The notes under the pieces are model-generated. The model worked only from the letters and a program-made list of their open reading frames with translations. It made no database searches and was not told the DNA's origin. Below are positions 1 through 6,643 of a stretch of DNA of 14,959 nucleotides, piece after piece (within the stretch, counting starts at the first letter, position 1; the number at the start of each line of letters is the position of its first letter). The stretch covers positions 1-14,959 of the forward strand of contig JBBDXA010000215.1 in NCBI GenBank assembly GCA_040902585.1. Direction: 5' to 3'. This DNA is from JBBDXA01 sp040902585 (lineage in GTDB: Bacteria > Planctomycetota > Phycisphaerae > Phycisphaerales > Phycisphaeraceae). The translations under genes and the position numbers were made by a program.

Positions 1-117
1 CACGGGTCGAGGAGGTCCGCCGACGAAGACCCCTGCCGGACGCCCGTGGTCGTTTGAATTGATCCGCGCCAAAGGTGACTCGCACGGGTCTTCGTCGCAG
101 AGCCTCCTCGCCCCGTG
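1..117. repeat. Imperfect inverted repeat, 36-bp arms
   Basis: The arm at 1-36 is matched in reverse complement by 82-117, with 30 of 36 positions identical; the spacer is 37-81. Both arms contain CGAGGAGG and CGACGAAGACCC blocks. The structure may run further left, outside the window. It lies upstream of the likely hisI promoter and does not look coding. It could be the end of a palindromic repeat element or a large hairpin after an upstream gene; there is no T-run typical of a terminator. Confidence 0.6.
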
Positions 118-143
118 GCACCCGAACCGATCCAAACACCGGC

Positions 144-149
144 TATAAT
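144..149 (+). promoter_or_regulatory. Putative -10 box (TATAAT) of hisI
   Basis: A perfect TATAAT lies 45 bases before the hisI ATG. No convincing TTGACA-like -35 box is seen at 16-18 bases upstream. The box argues that the reading frame open from 75 is not translated from there, since that ATG would lie upstream of the transcription start. Confidence 0.5.
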
Positions 150-194
150 CCCCGCCCTTTTGATTCACGCCATCCGAGAAACCCCGAGGCCCAA

Positions 195-599
195 ATGTCA
201 GACGACGCACGTGAAACCGGTTTGAAACTCGACATCAAGTTCGACAGCCAAGGCCTGGTGCCCGCCATCGTGCAGGACCACGCCAGCGGCGCGATCCTGA
301 TGGTCGGCTGGATGAACGAAGCTGCGCTGAAGCAAACACTCACCACGCGCAAGGCGACTTTCTTCAGTCGCAGCCGCAACAAGATGTGGGTCAAGGGCGA
401 AAGCTCGGGCCACATTCAGGAAGTGATCGAAGCCCGCGTGGACTGCGATCAGGATGTGGTGCTGCTCAAATGCAAGAGCCACGGCCCGTGCTGCCACGTG
501 GGCTACCAGAGTTGCTTCTATCGCGCTGCCGATGGCGAGGGGAACTTGAAGGTCGTCGAAGAGAAGGTGTTCGACCCCAAGGCGGTGTATGGGAAATAA
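195..599 (+). CDS. hisI: Phosphoribosyl-AMP cyclohydrolase HisI
   Basis: This 134-residue protein opens the purine ring of phosphoribosyl-AMP to give ProFAR, the third step of histidine biosynthesis, in the cytoplasm. The sequence shows the full HisI signature: GWMNEAAL near 38-45, FFSRSRNKMW near 56-65, the acidic cluster D83, D85 and D87 (family Mg site), and C84, C100 and C107, which match the three zinc cysteines of the family. Length is normal for a stand-alone HisI; no HisE domain follows. The frame is open back to 75, but the ATG at 195 is chosen because GAGG lies 5 bases before it, a TATAAT box lies between the two starts, and homology starts just after. No other his gene is in the window. 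One oddity is the HGPCCHVG stretch, where the family usually has GACHTG. The identification is secure. Confidence 0.96.
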   Translation: MSDDARETGLKLDIKFDSQGLVPAIVQDHASGAILMVGWMNEAALKQTLTTRKATFFSRSRNKMWVKGESSGHIQEVIEARVDCDQDVVLLKCKSHGPCCHVGYQSCFYRAADGEGNLKVVEEKVFDPKAVYGK

Positions 600-603
600 C
601 TGG

Positions 604-641
604 TTAGCGGTGCGCCGCAGGCGCCTTCGGCGCACCGCTAA
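604..641 (+). terminator. Strong hairpin after hisI, possible terminator
   Basis: A perfect 13-bp stem (604-616 with 629-641) encloses a 12-base loop, starting 5 bases after the hisI stop. The loop itself contains the 8-base palindrome AGGCGCCT. No T-run follows, so it may be a REP-like element or a processing and stability hairpin instead of a classical intrinsic terminator. Confidence 0.5.
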
Positions 642-680
642 ACGCGCCCGATCGGCGAAGCGCGTCGTTACCATGACCCC

Positions 681-2180
681 ATGCAAATCGACGAAACGCT
701 GACGCCCGCCGACCTGCTCCCCGCCATCAACCGCCTGTTCGAACTCGCCTGCGCCAAGGTCCGCGCGATCGACAAGTCGTGGGACCCCGCCCAAGGCACG
801 CCCGTCTTCACCATCGAAGGCCAGTACACCACCCGTGGCTGGACCGAGTGGACCCAGGGCTTTCAATATGGCTGCCCGCTGCTCTGCTTCGATGCAACCG
901 ATGACCGCGAACTTCTGGAACTCGGTCGAACGCGAACGCTCGAGCGCATGGCTCCGCATGTCACGCACATGGGCGTACACGATCACGGCTTCAACAACAT
1001 CTCCACCTACGGCAACCTGCGCCGGCTGATGCTCGAAGGCCGCATCGCCGCCAACGAATGGGAACTGGGGCTGTATGAAATGGCGATCAAGGCCAGCGGC
1101 GCGGTGCAGGCGATGCGGTGGTCAGGCGTGGCGGTGCGCGAGCCTTCGCCGCATGCTGCGAACTCGACCGCCCTGGGCTACATCTATTCCTTCAACGGCC
1201 CGCACTCGCTGTTCATCGACACCCTGCGCACCACGCGCAGCCTCGGTCTGGCGTGGCAGCTCGGCCACGTACTTATGCATGAGAATGACAAGAGCGCGAA
1301 CCTTCTGAAACGCAGCGTGCTGCACGGGCTGTGTACGAATCAGTTCATCGTCTGTCACGGCGATACAGAGCACGCCTACGACGTGAACGGGCGCACAGCC
1401 CACGAAGGCGTCTTCAATCGCAACGACGGCTCCTTCCGCACCCGCGCGACGCAACAGGGTTACTCGCCCTTCTCCACCTGGACCCGCGGCCTGGCGTGGG
1501 CGATGTGCGGCTACGCGGAAGAGTTGGAGTTCATCGCCTCGATCGATCCCGCCGCCTTCCAAGCCGCTTGCGGCTTAGCGCACGACGCGGTGATGCGCGC
1601 CTACGAAGACGCCGCCTGCGCCACCTGTGATCATTACTTGAGCGGCGCGAGCGCCTCCGATGGCATCCCCTACTGGGACGATGGCGCGCCGAACCTGCAC
1701 AAACTCGGCGACTGGCGCGACCGGGCGGCCGAGCCTTTTAACGATCACGAGCCGGTGGACTCTTCCGCCGCGGCGATCGCGGCGCAAGGGTTGATTCGAT
1801 TGGGAGCACCATCCCGACAGGGTGGTGCTGAGGGCGAACGGATTTCGGCGCAACGGTCATCGCTGCAAGGTCGTGCACCCATGGCACCACCCTATCGGGA
1901 TGGTGCTCCCGGAAGTGCTCCCGCGAATCACTACCTCCACGCCGGCCTGACGATCGCGCGCACGCTGCTGGACGAGCCTTATCTCTCGACAAATGCGAAT
2001 CATCAAGGCCTGCTGCTGCACAGCGTCTACCACCGGCCCAACGGATGGGATCACGTGCCCAAGGGGCGCAAGGTGCCGTGCGGCGAGTCGTCGATGTGGG
2101 GCGATTACCACCTGCTGGAACTGGCGCTGCTCATCAAGCGGATGGCGGAGGGTGGGTATGTGACGTTTTTTGATGCGTAG
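681..2180 (+). CDS. GH88-like glycoside hydrolase (unsaturated glucuronyl hydrolase family)
   Basis: This 499-residue protein resembles the GH88 alpha6/alpha6-barrel hydrolases, which remove unsaturated uronic acid residues from oligosaccharides made by polysaccharide lyases. Visible motifs are HDHGF at 100-104, SFNGPHSLFIDTL ending near 182, RTAHEGVFNRNDGSF, and YSPFSTWTRGLAWAM, the last corresponding to the family RGxAWAxxG block. By position D101 and D180 are candidates for the two key aspartates (D88 and D149 of the Bacillus enzyme); this is inference. No signal peptide is obvious, so a cytoplasmic enzyme is likely. Around residues 375-410 the protein carries a low-homology Arg/Gly/Pro-rich stretch that coincides exactly with an inverted repeat element (1802-1910) sitting in frame; the family sequence resumes with YLHAGLTIARTLL. 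Exact substrate is unknown. A TTACCAT box about 8 bases upstream and no Shine-Dalgarno site are seen. Confidence 0.78.
   Translation: MQIDETLTPADLLPAINRLFELACAKVRAIDKSWDPAQGTPVFTIEGQYTTRGWTEWTQGFQYGCPLLCFDATDDRELLELGRTRTLERMAPHVTHMGVHDHGFNNISTYGNLRRLMLEGRIAANEWELGLYEMAIKASGAVQAMRWSGVAVREPSPHAANSTALGYIYSFNGPHSLFIDTLRTTRSLGLAWQLGHVLMHENDKSANLLKRSVLHGLCTNQFIVCHGDTEHAYDVNGRTAHEGVFNRNDGSFRTRATQQGYSPFSTWTRGLAWAMCGYAEELEFIASIDPAAFQAACGLAHDAVMRAYEDAACATCDHYLSGASASDGIPYWDDGAPNLHKLGDWRDRAAEPFNDHEPVDSSAAAIAAQGLIRLGAPSRQGGAEGERISAQRSSLQGRAPMAPPYRDGAPGSAPANHYLHAGLTIARTLLDEPYLSTNANHQGLLLHSVYHRPNGWDHVPKGRKVPCGESSMWGDYHLLELALLIKRMAEGGYVTFFDA
1802..1910. repeat. Palindromic repeat pair inside the GH88 gene
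   Basis: Two 27-base arms, 1802-1828 and 1884-1910, are inverted copies with one mismatch. Each arm alone can fold as a hairpin (AGCACCATCCC, then a 4-base loop, then GGGTGGTGCT). The 55-base centre is unique. The element stays open in the GH88 frame. A diverged copy of the same head-to-head design lies at 13636-13708. This resembles REP/BIME-type pairs, which in many bacteria are moved by RAYT transposases; no such enzyme is in the window. Confidence 0.8.
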
Positions 2181-2182
2181 GA

Positions 2183-2206
2183 CCGCGACCACCGGTCGCG
2201 GCTTTA
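2183..2206 (+). terminator. Putative terminator after the GH88 gene
   Basis: A perfect 8-bp GC stem (CCGCGACC at 2183-2190, GGTCGCGG at 2194-2201) with a 3-base loop begins 2 bases after the stop codon and is followed by CTTTAT, a short T-rich tail. The tail overlaps a TATGAT box (2205-2210) that may serve the next gene. Confidence 0.55.
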
Positions 2207-2216
2207 TGATGAACCG

Positions 2217-3110
2217 ATGGATATGACACCATTGAACCGCACCGTCCTGATCACCGGCGCTTCGCGCGGGATCGGCCGCGCCATCGCTCTCGCGCTGGGC
2301 AACCGGCAGTGCAACATCATCGTTAACTACTTCACCAGCGCCGATGCCGCGGCGGAGACGGTCGCGCTCGTCGAGAAAGCCGGCGGCAGGGCGATCGCGG
2401 TGCAGGCGGATGTCGGGCGAAGCGAAGACCGCGCCCGACTCGTCGCTGAAACAATCAAAGCCTTCGGCGCGATCGATGTGCTCATCAACAACGCAGGCAT
2501 TCCGCCGGCCCGGCGCGATGACCTGCTCGATGCGACGGAGGATATTTACGATCGCGTGATGGATACGAATCTGAAGGGGCCGTTCTTTTTGACGCAGTTG
2601 GTGGCGCGTCGCATGGTTGAGGCGAATGTGGCGCGACTGGCAGCCGGAGGCCCGACCCTCCCCCAGCCCCTCCCTAAGAGGGAGGGTAGTCGGAGCGATT
2701 CGCCTTCGGCGAGTTCCGGAACCCGGAACCCGGAACCCGGAACCCGCAACCCACGCTTGATCATCAACATCAACTCCCTCTCCGCCTACGCCGCCAGCGA
2801 GCATCGCAGTCAGTACTGCATCGCCAAGGCGGGCATGACGATGATGACGCAGCTCTTTGCCGCCCGGCTGGCGCGCGAAGGGATTCAGGTCTTTGAGATT
2901 CGCCCCGGTGTGATCGACACGGACATGGCCCGCAACGCGAAGGCGAAGTACGACAAGCTGATCTATGAAGACGATCTGCTGCCGATGGCGCGATGGGGCA
3001 CCGGGGAGGATGTCGCCAGGGCGGTGCTGGCGATCATTGATGGGGCGTTTCCGTATTCGACCGGAGCGGTGTTTGATGTGGATGGCGGGTATCACATTCG
3101 CCGGCTGTAG
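2217..3110 (+). CDS. Short-chain dehydrogenase/reductase, FabG-like, with repeat-derived insert
   Basis: This is a classical SDR of 297 residues, a cytoplasmic NAD(P)H-dependent oxidoreductase. It shows the nucleotide-binding TGASRGIG near 14-21, NNAG near 91-94, and the catalytic set S187, Y200 and K204 (YCIAK), then PGVIDTDM and the C-terminal FDVDGG. FabG-type 3-ketoacyl-ACP reductases have about 245-255 residues with Tyr near 155; here Tyr is about 45 residues late. The surplus, about residues 142-181, is Pro/Arg/Ser-rich and coded by two repeats, a 33-base palindromic repeat (2654-2686) and five GGAACCC units (2718-2752). They sit just before the strand carrying the catalytic Ser (LIININS), a likely loop. 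The substrate cannot be read from sequence. ATG 2217 has a TATGAT box directly upstream; ATG 2223 is an alternative start. Confidence 0.85.
   Translation: MDMTPLNRTVLITGASRGIGRAIALALGNRQCNIIVNYFTSADAAAETVALVEKAGGRAIAVQADVGRSEDRARLVAETIKAFGAIDVLINNAGIPPARRDDLLDATEDIYDRVMDTNLKGPFFLTQLVARRMVEANVARLAAGGPTLPQPLPKREGSRSDSPSASSGTRNPEPGTRNPRLIININSLSAYAASEHRSQYCIAKAGMTMMTQLFAARLAREGIQVFEIRPGVIDTDMARNAKAKYDKLIYEDDLLPMARWGTGEDVARAVLAIIDGAFPYSTGAVFDVDGGYHIRRL
2654..2686. repeat. 33-base CCCTCCC palindromic repeat, copy 1 (inside SDR gene)
   Basis: These 33 bases are identical to 10375-10407 and related to the inverted copy at 10283-10319. The right part folds as CCCTCCCT, loop AAG, AGGGAGGG (2668-2686). 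It is translated in frame as a PLPKREG-containing peptide within the dehydrogenase. Confidence 0.85.
2718..2752. repeat. Heptamer array, 5 x GGAACCC (single arm, inside SDR gene)
   Basis: Five uninterrupted 7-base units occur: GGAACCC four times, then GCAACCC. They encode a TRNP/EPG-type low-complexity peptide in the dehydrogenase. Because 7 is prime to 3, three units spell a 7-residue period; this unit has no stop in any phase of the sense strand. Confidence 0.9.
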
Positions 3111-3139
3111 GCTGCCAGTGCGAGTTTTTCCCGATTTCC

Positions 3140-3145
3140 TATACT
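3140..3145 (+). promoter_or_regulatory. Possible -10 box (TATACT) of the aminopeptidase gene
   Basis: TATACT lies 8 bases before the ATG at 3154, which would give a very short or absent leader. No clear -35 box is visible. Support is weak. Confidence 0.25.
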
Positions 3146-3153
3146 CGTGTCCC

Positions 3154-4278
3154 ATGCCCCCTCGCAAGACTTCTTCCTCCACCTCGACCGCCCCCCTCCA
3201 GTCCCGCGTGGCTGACCTTCGCAAACGCATTTCCAAGTGGCGTTGCGATGCGATCCTGATCACCAACCCGCGCGACGTCCGCTACCTCACCGGCTTCGTC
3301 GGCGACGATAGCTGGGCGATCGTCACCGCCACCGGCGGCAAGGTCACCATCCTCAGCGACTCACGCTTCGATGAAGAGATCGACCGGTTCGCGCCGCAGG
3401 CGAAGAAAATCATCCGCAAGAGCACCGTCTCCCTGTCGCAGGCGCTCGATGATGAACTGCCCAGCGGGCAGCGGTCCGTGGCGATCCAGGAAACCTACAT
3501 CACCCTCGCGCTGAAGAAGGCCCTGGAAGAAAAGGTCAAGGGCGTGACCTTCGTGGCTGTCGACGATGGCATGATGGCGCAGCGGGCGGTGAAGGATAAG
3601 AGCGAAGTCGCCGAGATCCGCAAAGCCGTGGCGATCCAGCAGCAGGCCCTGCGCAACACGCTGGCGCATCTGAAGCCGGGCATGACGGAGCTTCAGGTCG
3701 CGGCCTATCTCGAATATCAGATGATGGACCTGGGCGCGGAGCAGGCGGCATTCCAATCCATCATCGGTGCCTGCGCCAACAGCAGTCTGCCGCACTACCG
3801 CCCGGGTCAGGCGAAGATTCAAAACAACAACATCGTGCTCGTTGACTGGGGCGCGAAGCACGAGGGCTATTGCTCGGACATGACGCGCGTCGTGGCCTTG
3901 GGAAAGATGCCCGCGAAGATCCGGGAGATCTATAAGGTTGTGCTGGAGGCCCAGCTCGCGGCGATCGCGGCGATCAAACCCGGGGCGGTGTGCAAGGATG
4001 TGGACAAGGCCGCCCGCGAGGTGATCAAGAAGGCGGGGTACGACAAGCAGTTCCAGCACGGGCTGGGTCACGGCATCGGGCTGAATGTGCATGAGTCGCC
4101 GCGATTTGGACCTAACAGTGAAGGTGAGCTGGTGGAAGGGCACGTGGTCACGGTGGAGCCGGGCATTTACCTGCCGGGCATCGGTGGGATCCGACTGGAG
4201 GATGACGTGCTGGTGACGAAGAAGGGGCACGAGGTGCTCTGCGATTTGCCGAAGGACTTGGAATCCGCGATTATCTGA
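3154..4278 (+). CDS. Xaa-Pro aminopeptidase (peptidase family M24B)
   Basis: This 374-residue cytoplasmic metallopeptidase removes the N-terminal residue next to proline. An N-terminal creatinase-like domain (about 15-140, with NPRDVRYLTGF) precedes the pita-bread catalytic domain. All five metal ligands of the family are visible: D231 and D242 (VDWGAKHEGYCSDMTR), H306 (HGLGHGIG), E335 (TVEPGIY) and E349 (IRLEDD). The frame is open back to 2965, but that stretch overlaps the end of the dehydrogenase gene; ATG 3154 gives normal length and homology starts shortly after. There is no Shine-Dalgarno site. Related aminopeptidases often precede accB-accC, with efp in between in Bacillus; here efp is absent and a heptamer array fills the gap. 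PepP and PepQ-type specificities cannot be separated from sequence alone. Confidence 0.92.
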   Translation: MPPRKTSSSTSTAPLQSRVADLRKRISKWRCDAILITNPRDVRYLTGFVGDDSWAIVTATGGKVTILSDSRFDEEIDRFAPQAKKIIRKSTVSLSQALDDELPSGQRSVAIQETYITLALKKALEEKVKGVTFVAVDDGMMAQRAVKDKSEVAEIRKAVAIQQQALRNTLAHLKPGMTELQVAAYLEYQMMDLGAEQAAFQSIIGACANSSLPHYRPGQAKIQNNNIVLVDWGAKHEGYCSDMTRVVALGKMPAKIREIYKVVLEAQLAAIAAIKPGAVCKDVDKAAREVIKKAGYDKQFQHGLGHGIGLNVHESPRFGPNSEGELVEGHVVTVEPGIYLPGIGGIRLEDDVLVTKKGHEVLCDLPKDLESAII

Positions 4279-4286
4279 TGCGAGCG

Positions 4287-4392
4287 GTGAGCCATGAGCT
4301 ATGAGCCGTGAGCCAGAAGCCCGATGCTTCGGTCATGCCCTCTCTGGCTCCAAGCTCATAGCTCCAAGCTCATAGCTCATAGCTCATAGCTC
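4287..4392. repeat. Inverted heptamer array upstream of accB
   Basis: The left arm has four units of type RTGAGCY (4287-4314); the right arm has seven of type NNAGCTC or close variants, mostly ATAGCTC (4344-4392), i.e. the reverse complement. The core 4315-4343 is unique. The array fills nearly all of the pepP-accB gap and can form a large, register-shifting hairpin. It lies within the likely 5' leader of accB or within a pepP-accB transcript. Confidence 0.9.
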
Positions 4393-4410
4393 ATACAAAG
4401 CTCAAATCCC

Positions 4411-4878
4411 ATGATGGATCACAAACAACTACGACTGCTCATCAAGCTGATGGTGGACAACGGCCTGACCGAGGTGGACCTACAGGACGCCCAGGGTGAG
4501 CGCGTGAAACTGAAGCGTGGCAACAGCGATCAGCCGACCGTGCAGTATCTCGCCGCCCCTCCCGCCGCCGCCCCTGTTGCCGCCCAAGGCCCGGCCCCTG
4601 CGGCTCCCGTCGCGCCAGGCGGTGACAAGGAGGATGGTCTGCTGACCATCGCCAGTCCGATGGTGGGCACGTTCTATTCGTCGCCGAGTCCGGATGCTCC
4701 GCCGTTCGCTTCGGTGGGCGATCGCATCTCGAGCGAGACGGTGGTGTGCCTGGTGGAGGCGATGAAGGTATTCAACGAGATCAAGGCTGAAGTGAACGGC
4801 ACGATCGCGGCGGTGATGGTGTCGAGCGGTCAGGCCGTGGAATTCGGCCAGCCGATGTTCAAGGTGAAGCCGGGGTGA
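4411..4878 (+). CDS. accB: Biotin carboxyl carrier protein of acetyl-CoA carboxylase
   Basis: AccB carries the biotin that moves carboxyl groups from biotin carboxylase (AccC) to carboxyltransferase, the first committed step of fatty acid synthesis. The 155-residue length is typical. The protein has an N-terminal conserved segment (residues 1-45, HKQLRLLIKLMVDN), a flexible Ala/Pro linker (about 48-73), and the C-terminal biotinyl domain with SPMVGTFY and the biotinylation motif EAMKV, in which K119 receives biotin. Two ATG codons are adjacent (4411 and 4414); either may start. No Shine-Dalgarno site is visible. accC follows after a 114-base gap filled by another heptamer array, so the two genes are probably cotranscribed. 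Confidence 0.97.
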   Translation: MMDHKQLRLLIKLMVDNGLTEVDLQDAQGERVKLKRGNSDQPTVQYLAAPPAAAPVAAQGPAPAAPVAPGGDKEDGLLTIASPMVGTFYSSPSPDAPPFASVGDRISSETVVCLVEAMKVFNEIKAEVNGTIAAVMVSSGQAVEFGQPMFKVKPG

Positions 4879-4886
4879 GAGAAGCC

Positions 4887-4989
4887 ATGAGCTATCAGCC
4901 TTCAGCCTTCAGCCAGAGGCGTCGGCGTGCTCACGCGTGTTTCTTCCGTTTTCTGGCTGATAGCTGATGGCTGAAAGCTGATAGCTCCT
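4887..4989. repeat. Inverted heptamer array between accB and accC
   Basis: The left arm has four units (ATGAGCT, ATCAGCC, TTCAGCC, TTCAGCC; 4887-4914) and the right arm five (GGCTGAT, AGCTGAT, GGCTGAA, AGCTGAT, then a degenerate AGCTCCT; 4955-4989). The core is 4915-4954. It starts with the same GCCATGAGCTAT string as the array before accB, so the two arrays are probably related. It ends only 3 bases before the accC start codon and takes the place of a ribosome binding site. Confidence 0.9.
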
Positions 4990-4992
4990 CCC

Positions 4993-6342
4993 ATGTTCTC
5001 CCGCATCCTCATTGCCAATCGTGGTGAAATCGCCCTGCGTATCATTCGAGCCGCGCGCGAGTTGGGTATCGAATCCGTCGCGGTCTATTCGACCGCCGAC
5101 AAGGACTCGGCCCACGTGCGCGTCGCCGACCGCGCCATCTGCATCGGCAAAGCCTCGCCCGCCGAGTCGTACCTGAATATTCCCCGCCTCATCAGCGCAG
5201 CCGAGGTCGCCAACGTCGATGCCATTCACCCCGGCTACGGCTTCCTCGCGGAGAACGCCCACTTCGCCGAGGTCTGCCGGTCCTGCAAAATCGAGTTCAT
5301 CGGCCCGAGCGTCGACTCGATGAATCAACTCGGCAACAAAGTCTCCTGCAAGCAGATCGCCATCAAGAACAAGGTGCCCACGGCCCCTGGAAGCAAGGGC
5401 AAAATCGAAGAGGAAGAGCAGGCGGTGAAGGTGGCGCGGGAGATCGGTTACCCCGTGATCGTCAAGGCTGCGGCAGGCGGCGGGGGCAGGGGCATGCGCG
5501 TCGCGCACAACGACATCAGCCTGCGCTCAGGATTGAAACAGGCCATGGCCGAGGCGGCGGCGGGCTTCGGCGACGCGACGGTCTATATCGAAAAGTTCAT
5601 CGAAAAAGCCCGCCACGTCGAGGTGCAGATCATCGGCGATACGCACGGCAACATCTGCCATCTCTTCGAGCGCGACTGCACCATGCAGCGCCGGCATCAG
5701 AAGCTCATCGAGGAAGCGCCGTGCCCCTTGCTCAGCGAAGAGGAGCGCGCCGAGCTTTGCGGCGCGGCCGTGCGCCTGTGCAAGGCCGCGAAGTATTTCA
5801 GCGCGGGCACCGTTGAGTTCCTGATGGACTCGGCAACGAAAAGTTTCTACCTGATGGAAGTGAACACCCGCGTGCAGGTGGAGCACCCGGTGACGGAGCA
5901 GATCACGGGTATTGACATTGTGAAAACGCAGATCAGGGTCGCGGCAGGGGAGAAGCTCGGCTTCACGCAGAAGGATGTGCAGCGCCGCGGCCACGCCATC
6001 GAATGCCGCATCAATGCCGAGGACCCGGCCCGCGGCTTCGCCCCTTCGCCCGGCCTGATCACCCAGTTCGACCCGCCCGGCGGCAAAGGCATCCGCGTCG
6101 ATACGCACTGCTTTTCAGGCTACCGCGTCCCGCCCAACTACGACTCGATGATCGCCAAGCTCATCGCCACGGGGGATACACGCGACGAAGCCATCGCCGC
6201 GATGCGCAGCGCGCTGGCGGAGTTCAGGATCGATCCGATCAAGACCACGATCCCTCTGCACCAGCGACTGATGCGGCACGGCAACTTCATCAAGAGCGAG
6301 ACGGATATTCACTTTGTGGAGCGGTTGCTGGAGACGAAGTGA
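4993..6342 (+). CDS. accC: Biotin carboxylase subunit of acetyl-CoA carboxylase
   Basis: AccC uses ATP and bicarbonate to carboxylate biotin on AccB. The 449-residue length matches the stand-alone enzyme (about 450). Seen in order are the N-terminal domain (ILIANRGEIALRIIRAA), the ATP-grasp glycine loop (K158 followed by AAAGGGGRGM), HVEVQI, ERDCTMQRRHQKL, EEAPCP, the catalytic block E289-V-N291-T-R293 and VEHPVTE, then the C-terminal domain (AIECRINAEDP). All residues expected for catalysis are present. The start is clear from homology, although the upstream region is a repeat array without a Shine-Dalgarno site. The gene ends 13 bases before the stop of a convergent toxin pseudogene. Pyruvate or propionyl carboxylase subunits are unlikely given the length and the accB neighbour. 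Confidence 0.97.
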   Translation: MFSRILIANRGEIALRIIRAARELGIESVAVYSTADKDSAHVRVADRAICIGKASPAESYLNIPRLISAAEVANVDAIHPGYGFLAENAHFAEVCRSCKIEFIGPSVDSMNQLGNKVSCKQIAIKNKVPTAPGSKGKIEEEEQAVKVAREIGYPVIVKAAAGGGGRGMRVAHNDISLRSGLKQAMAEAAAGFGDATVYIEKFIEKARHVEVQIIGDTHGNICHLFERDCTMQRRHQKLIEEAPCPLLSEEERAELCGAAVRLCKAAKYFSAGTVEFLMDSATKSFYLMEVNTRVQVEHPVTEQITGIDIVKTQIRVAAGEKLGFTQKDVQRRGHAIECRINAEDPARGFAPSPGLITQFDPPGGKGIRVDTHCFSGYRVPPNYDSMIAKLIATGDTRDEAIAAMRSALAEFRIDPIKTTIPLHQRLMRHGNFIKSETDIHFVERLLETK

Positions 6343-6355
6343 ACGATCGGGCGCT

Positions 6356-6643
6356 TCACAGCAACTTGCGCCAGTCGCGTGCGCCATGGATGATGCGCAT
6401 GACTTCGATGCCGTCTGGAATCCTCTAGAAGAAGATCAGATAGTTGCGCACCGCAAAGGTGCGAAACCGCATTCCCTTGACTCGCCTCACCGAACCAAGG
6501 CGTGGATACTCAGCGAGCATCTGGCGACGTTCATTGATGGATTCAAGCCACCGGTCCGCCGCGGCGAAGTTGTCATTGGCGATGTGCTGCCAGATGTCGA
6601 GAATGTCCTGCTTGGCGTCGGGCGTCTGAATGAAGTGAGGCAT
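6356..6643 (-). pseudogene. ParE/RelE-like toxin interrupted by an amber codon
   Basis: From ATG 6643 the frame runs 72 codons (FIQTPDAKQDILDIWQHI, RRQMLAEYPRLGSVRRV, FAVRNYLIFF) to a TAG at 6427-6425. It then continues in the same frame for 22 codons (RIPDGIEVMRIIHGARDW) to a TGA at 6358-6356. The second part is exactly the expected ParE-family C-terminus, so a 95-codon gene has one nonsense codon and no frameshift. ParE-type toxins target DNA gyrase, RelE-type cleave mRNA; the sequence fits this superfamily without deciding between them. The start overlaps the antitoxin stop by one base (TGATG), the usual type II layout. The product would lack the last conserved strand and is probably inactive. 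Amber suppression or a sequencing error are alternatives. Confidence 0.8.

Noticed and set aside
75..194. N-terminal extension of HisI from an ATG at 75
   Set aside because: It is Arg-rich without HisI homology, passes through the inverted repeat and lies upstream of the TATAAT box; ATG 195 has GAGG in front and gives normal family length.
642..665. ACGCGC / GCGCGT inverted repeat before the GH88 gene
   Set aside because: The arms are only 6 bases with a 12-base loop in GC-rich DNA, so chance is a sufficient explanation.
1857..3266. 469-codon open frame on the - strand
   Set aside because: It lies antisense to the GH88 and SDR genes, both of which show clear family motifs. Its Arg/His-rich composition is that of a GC-rich shadow frame.
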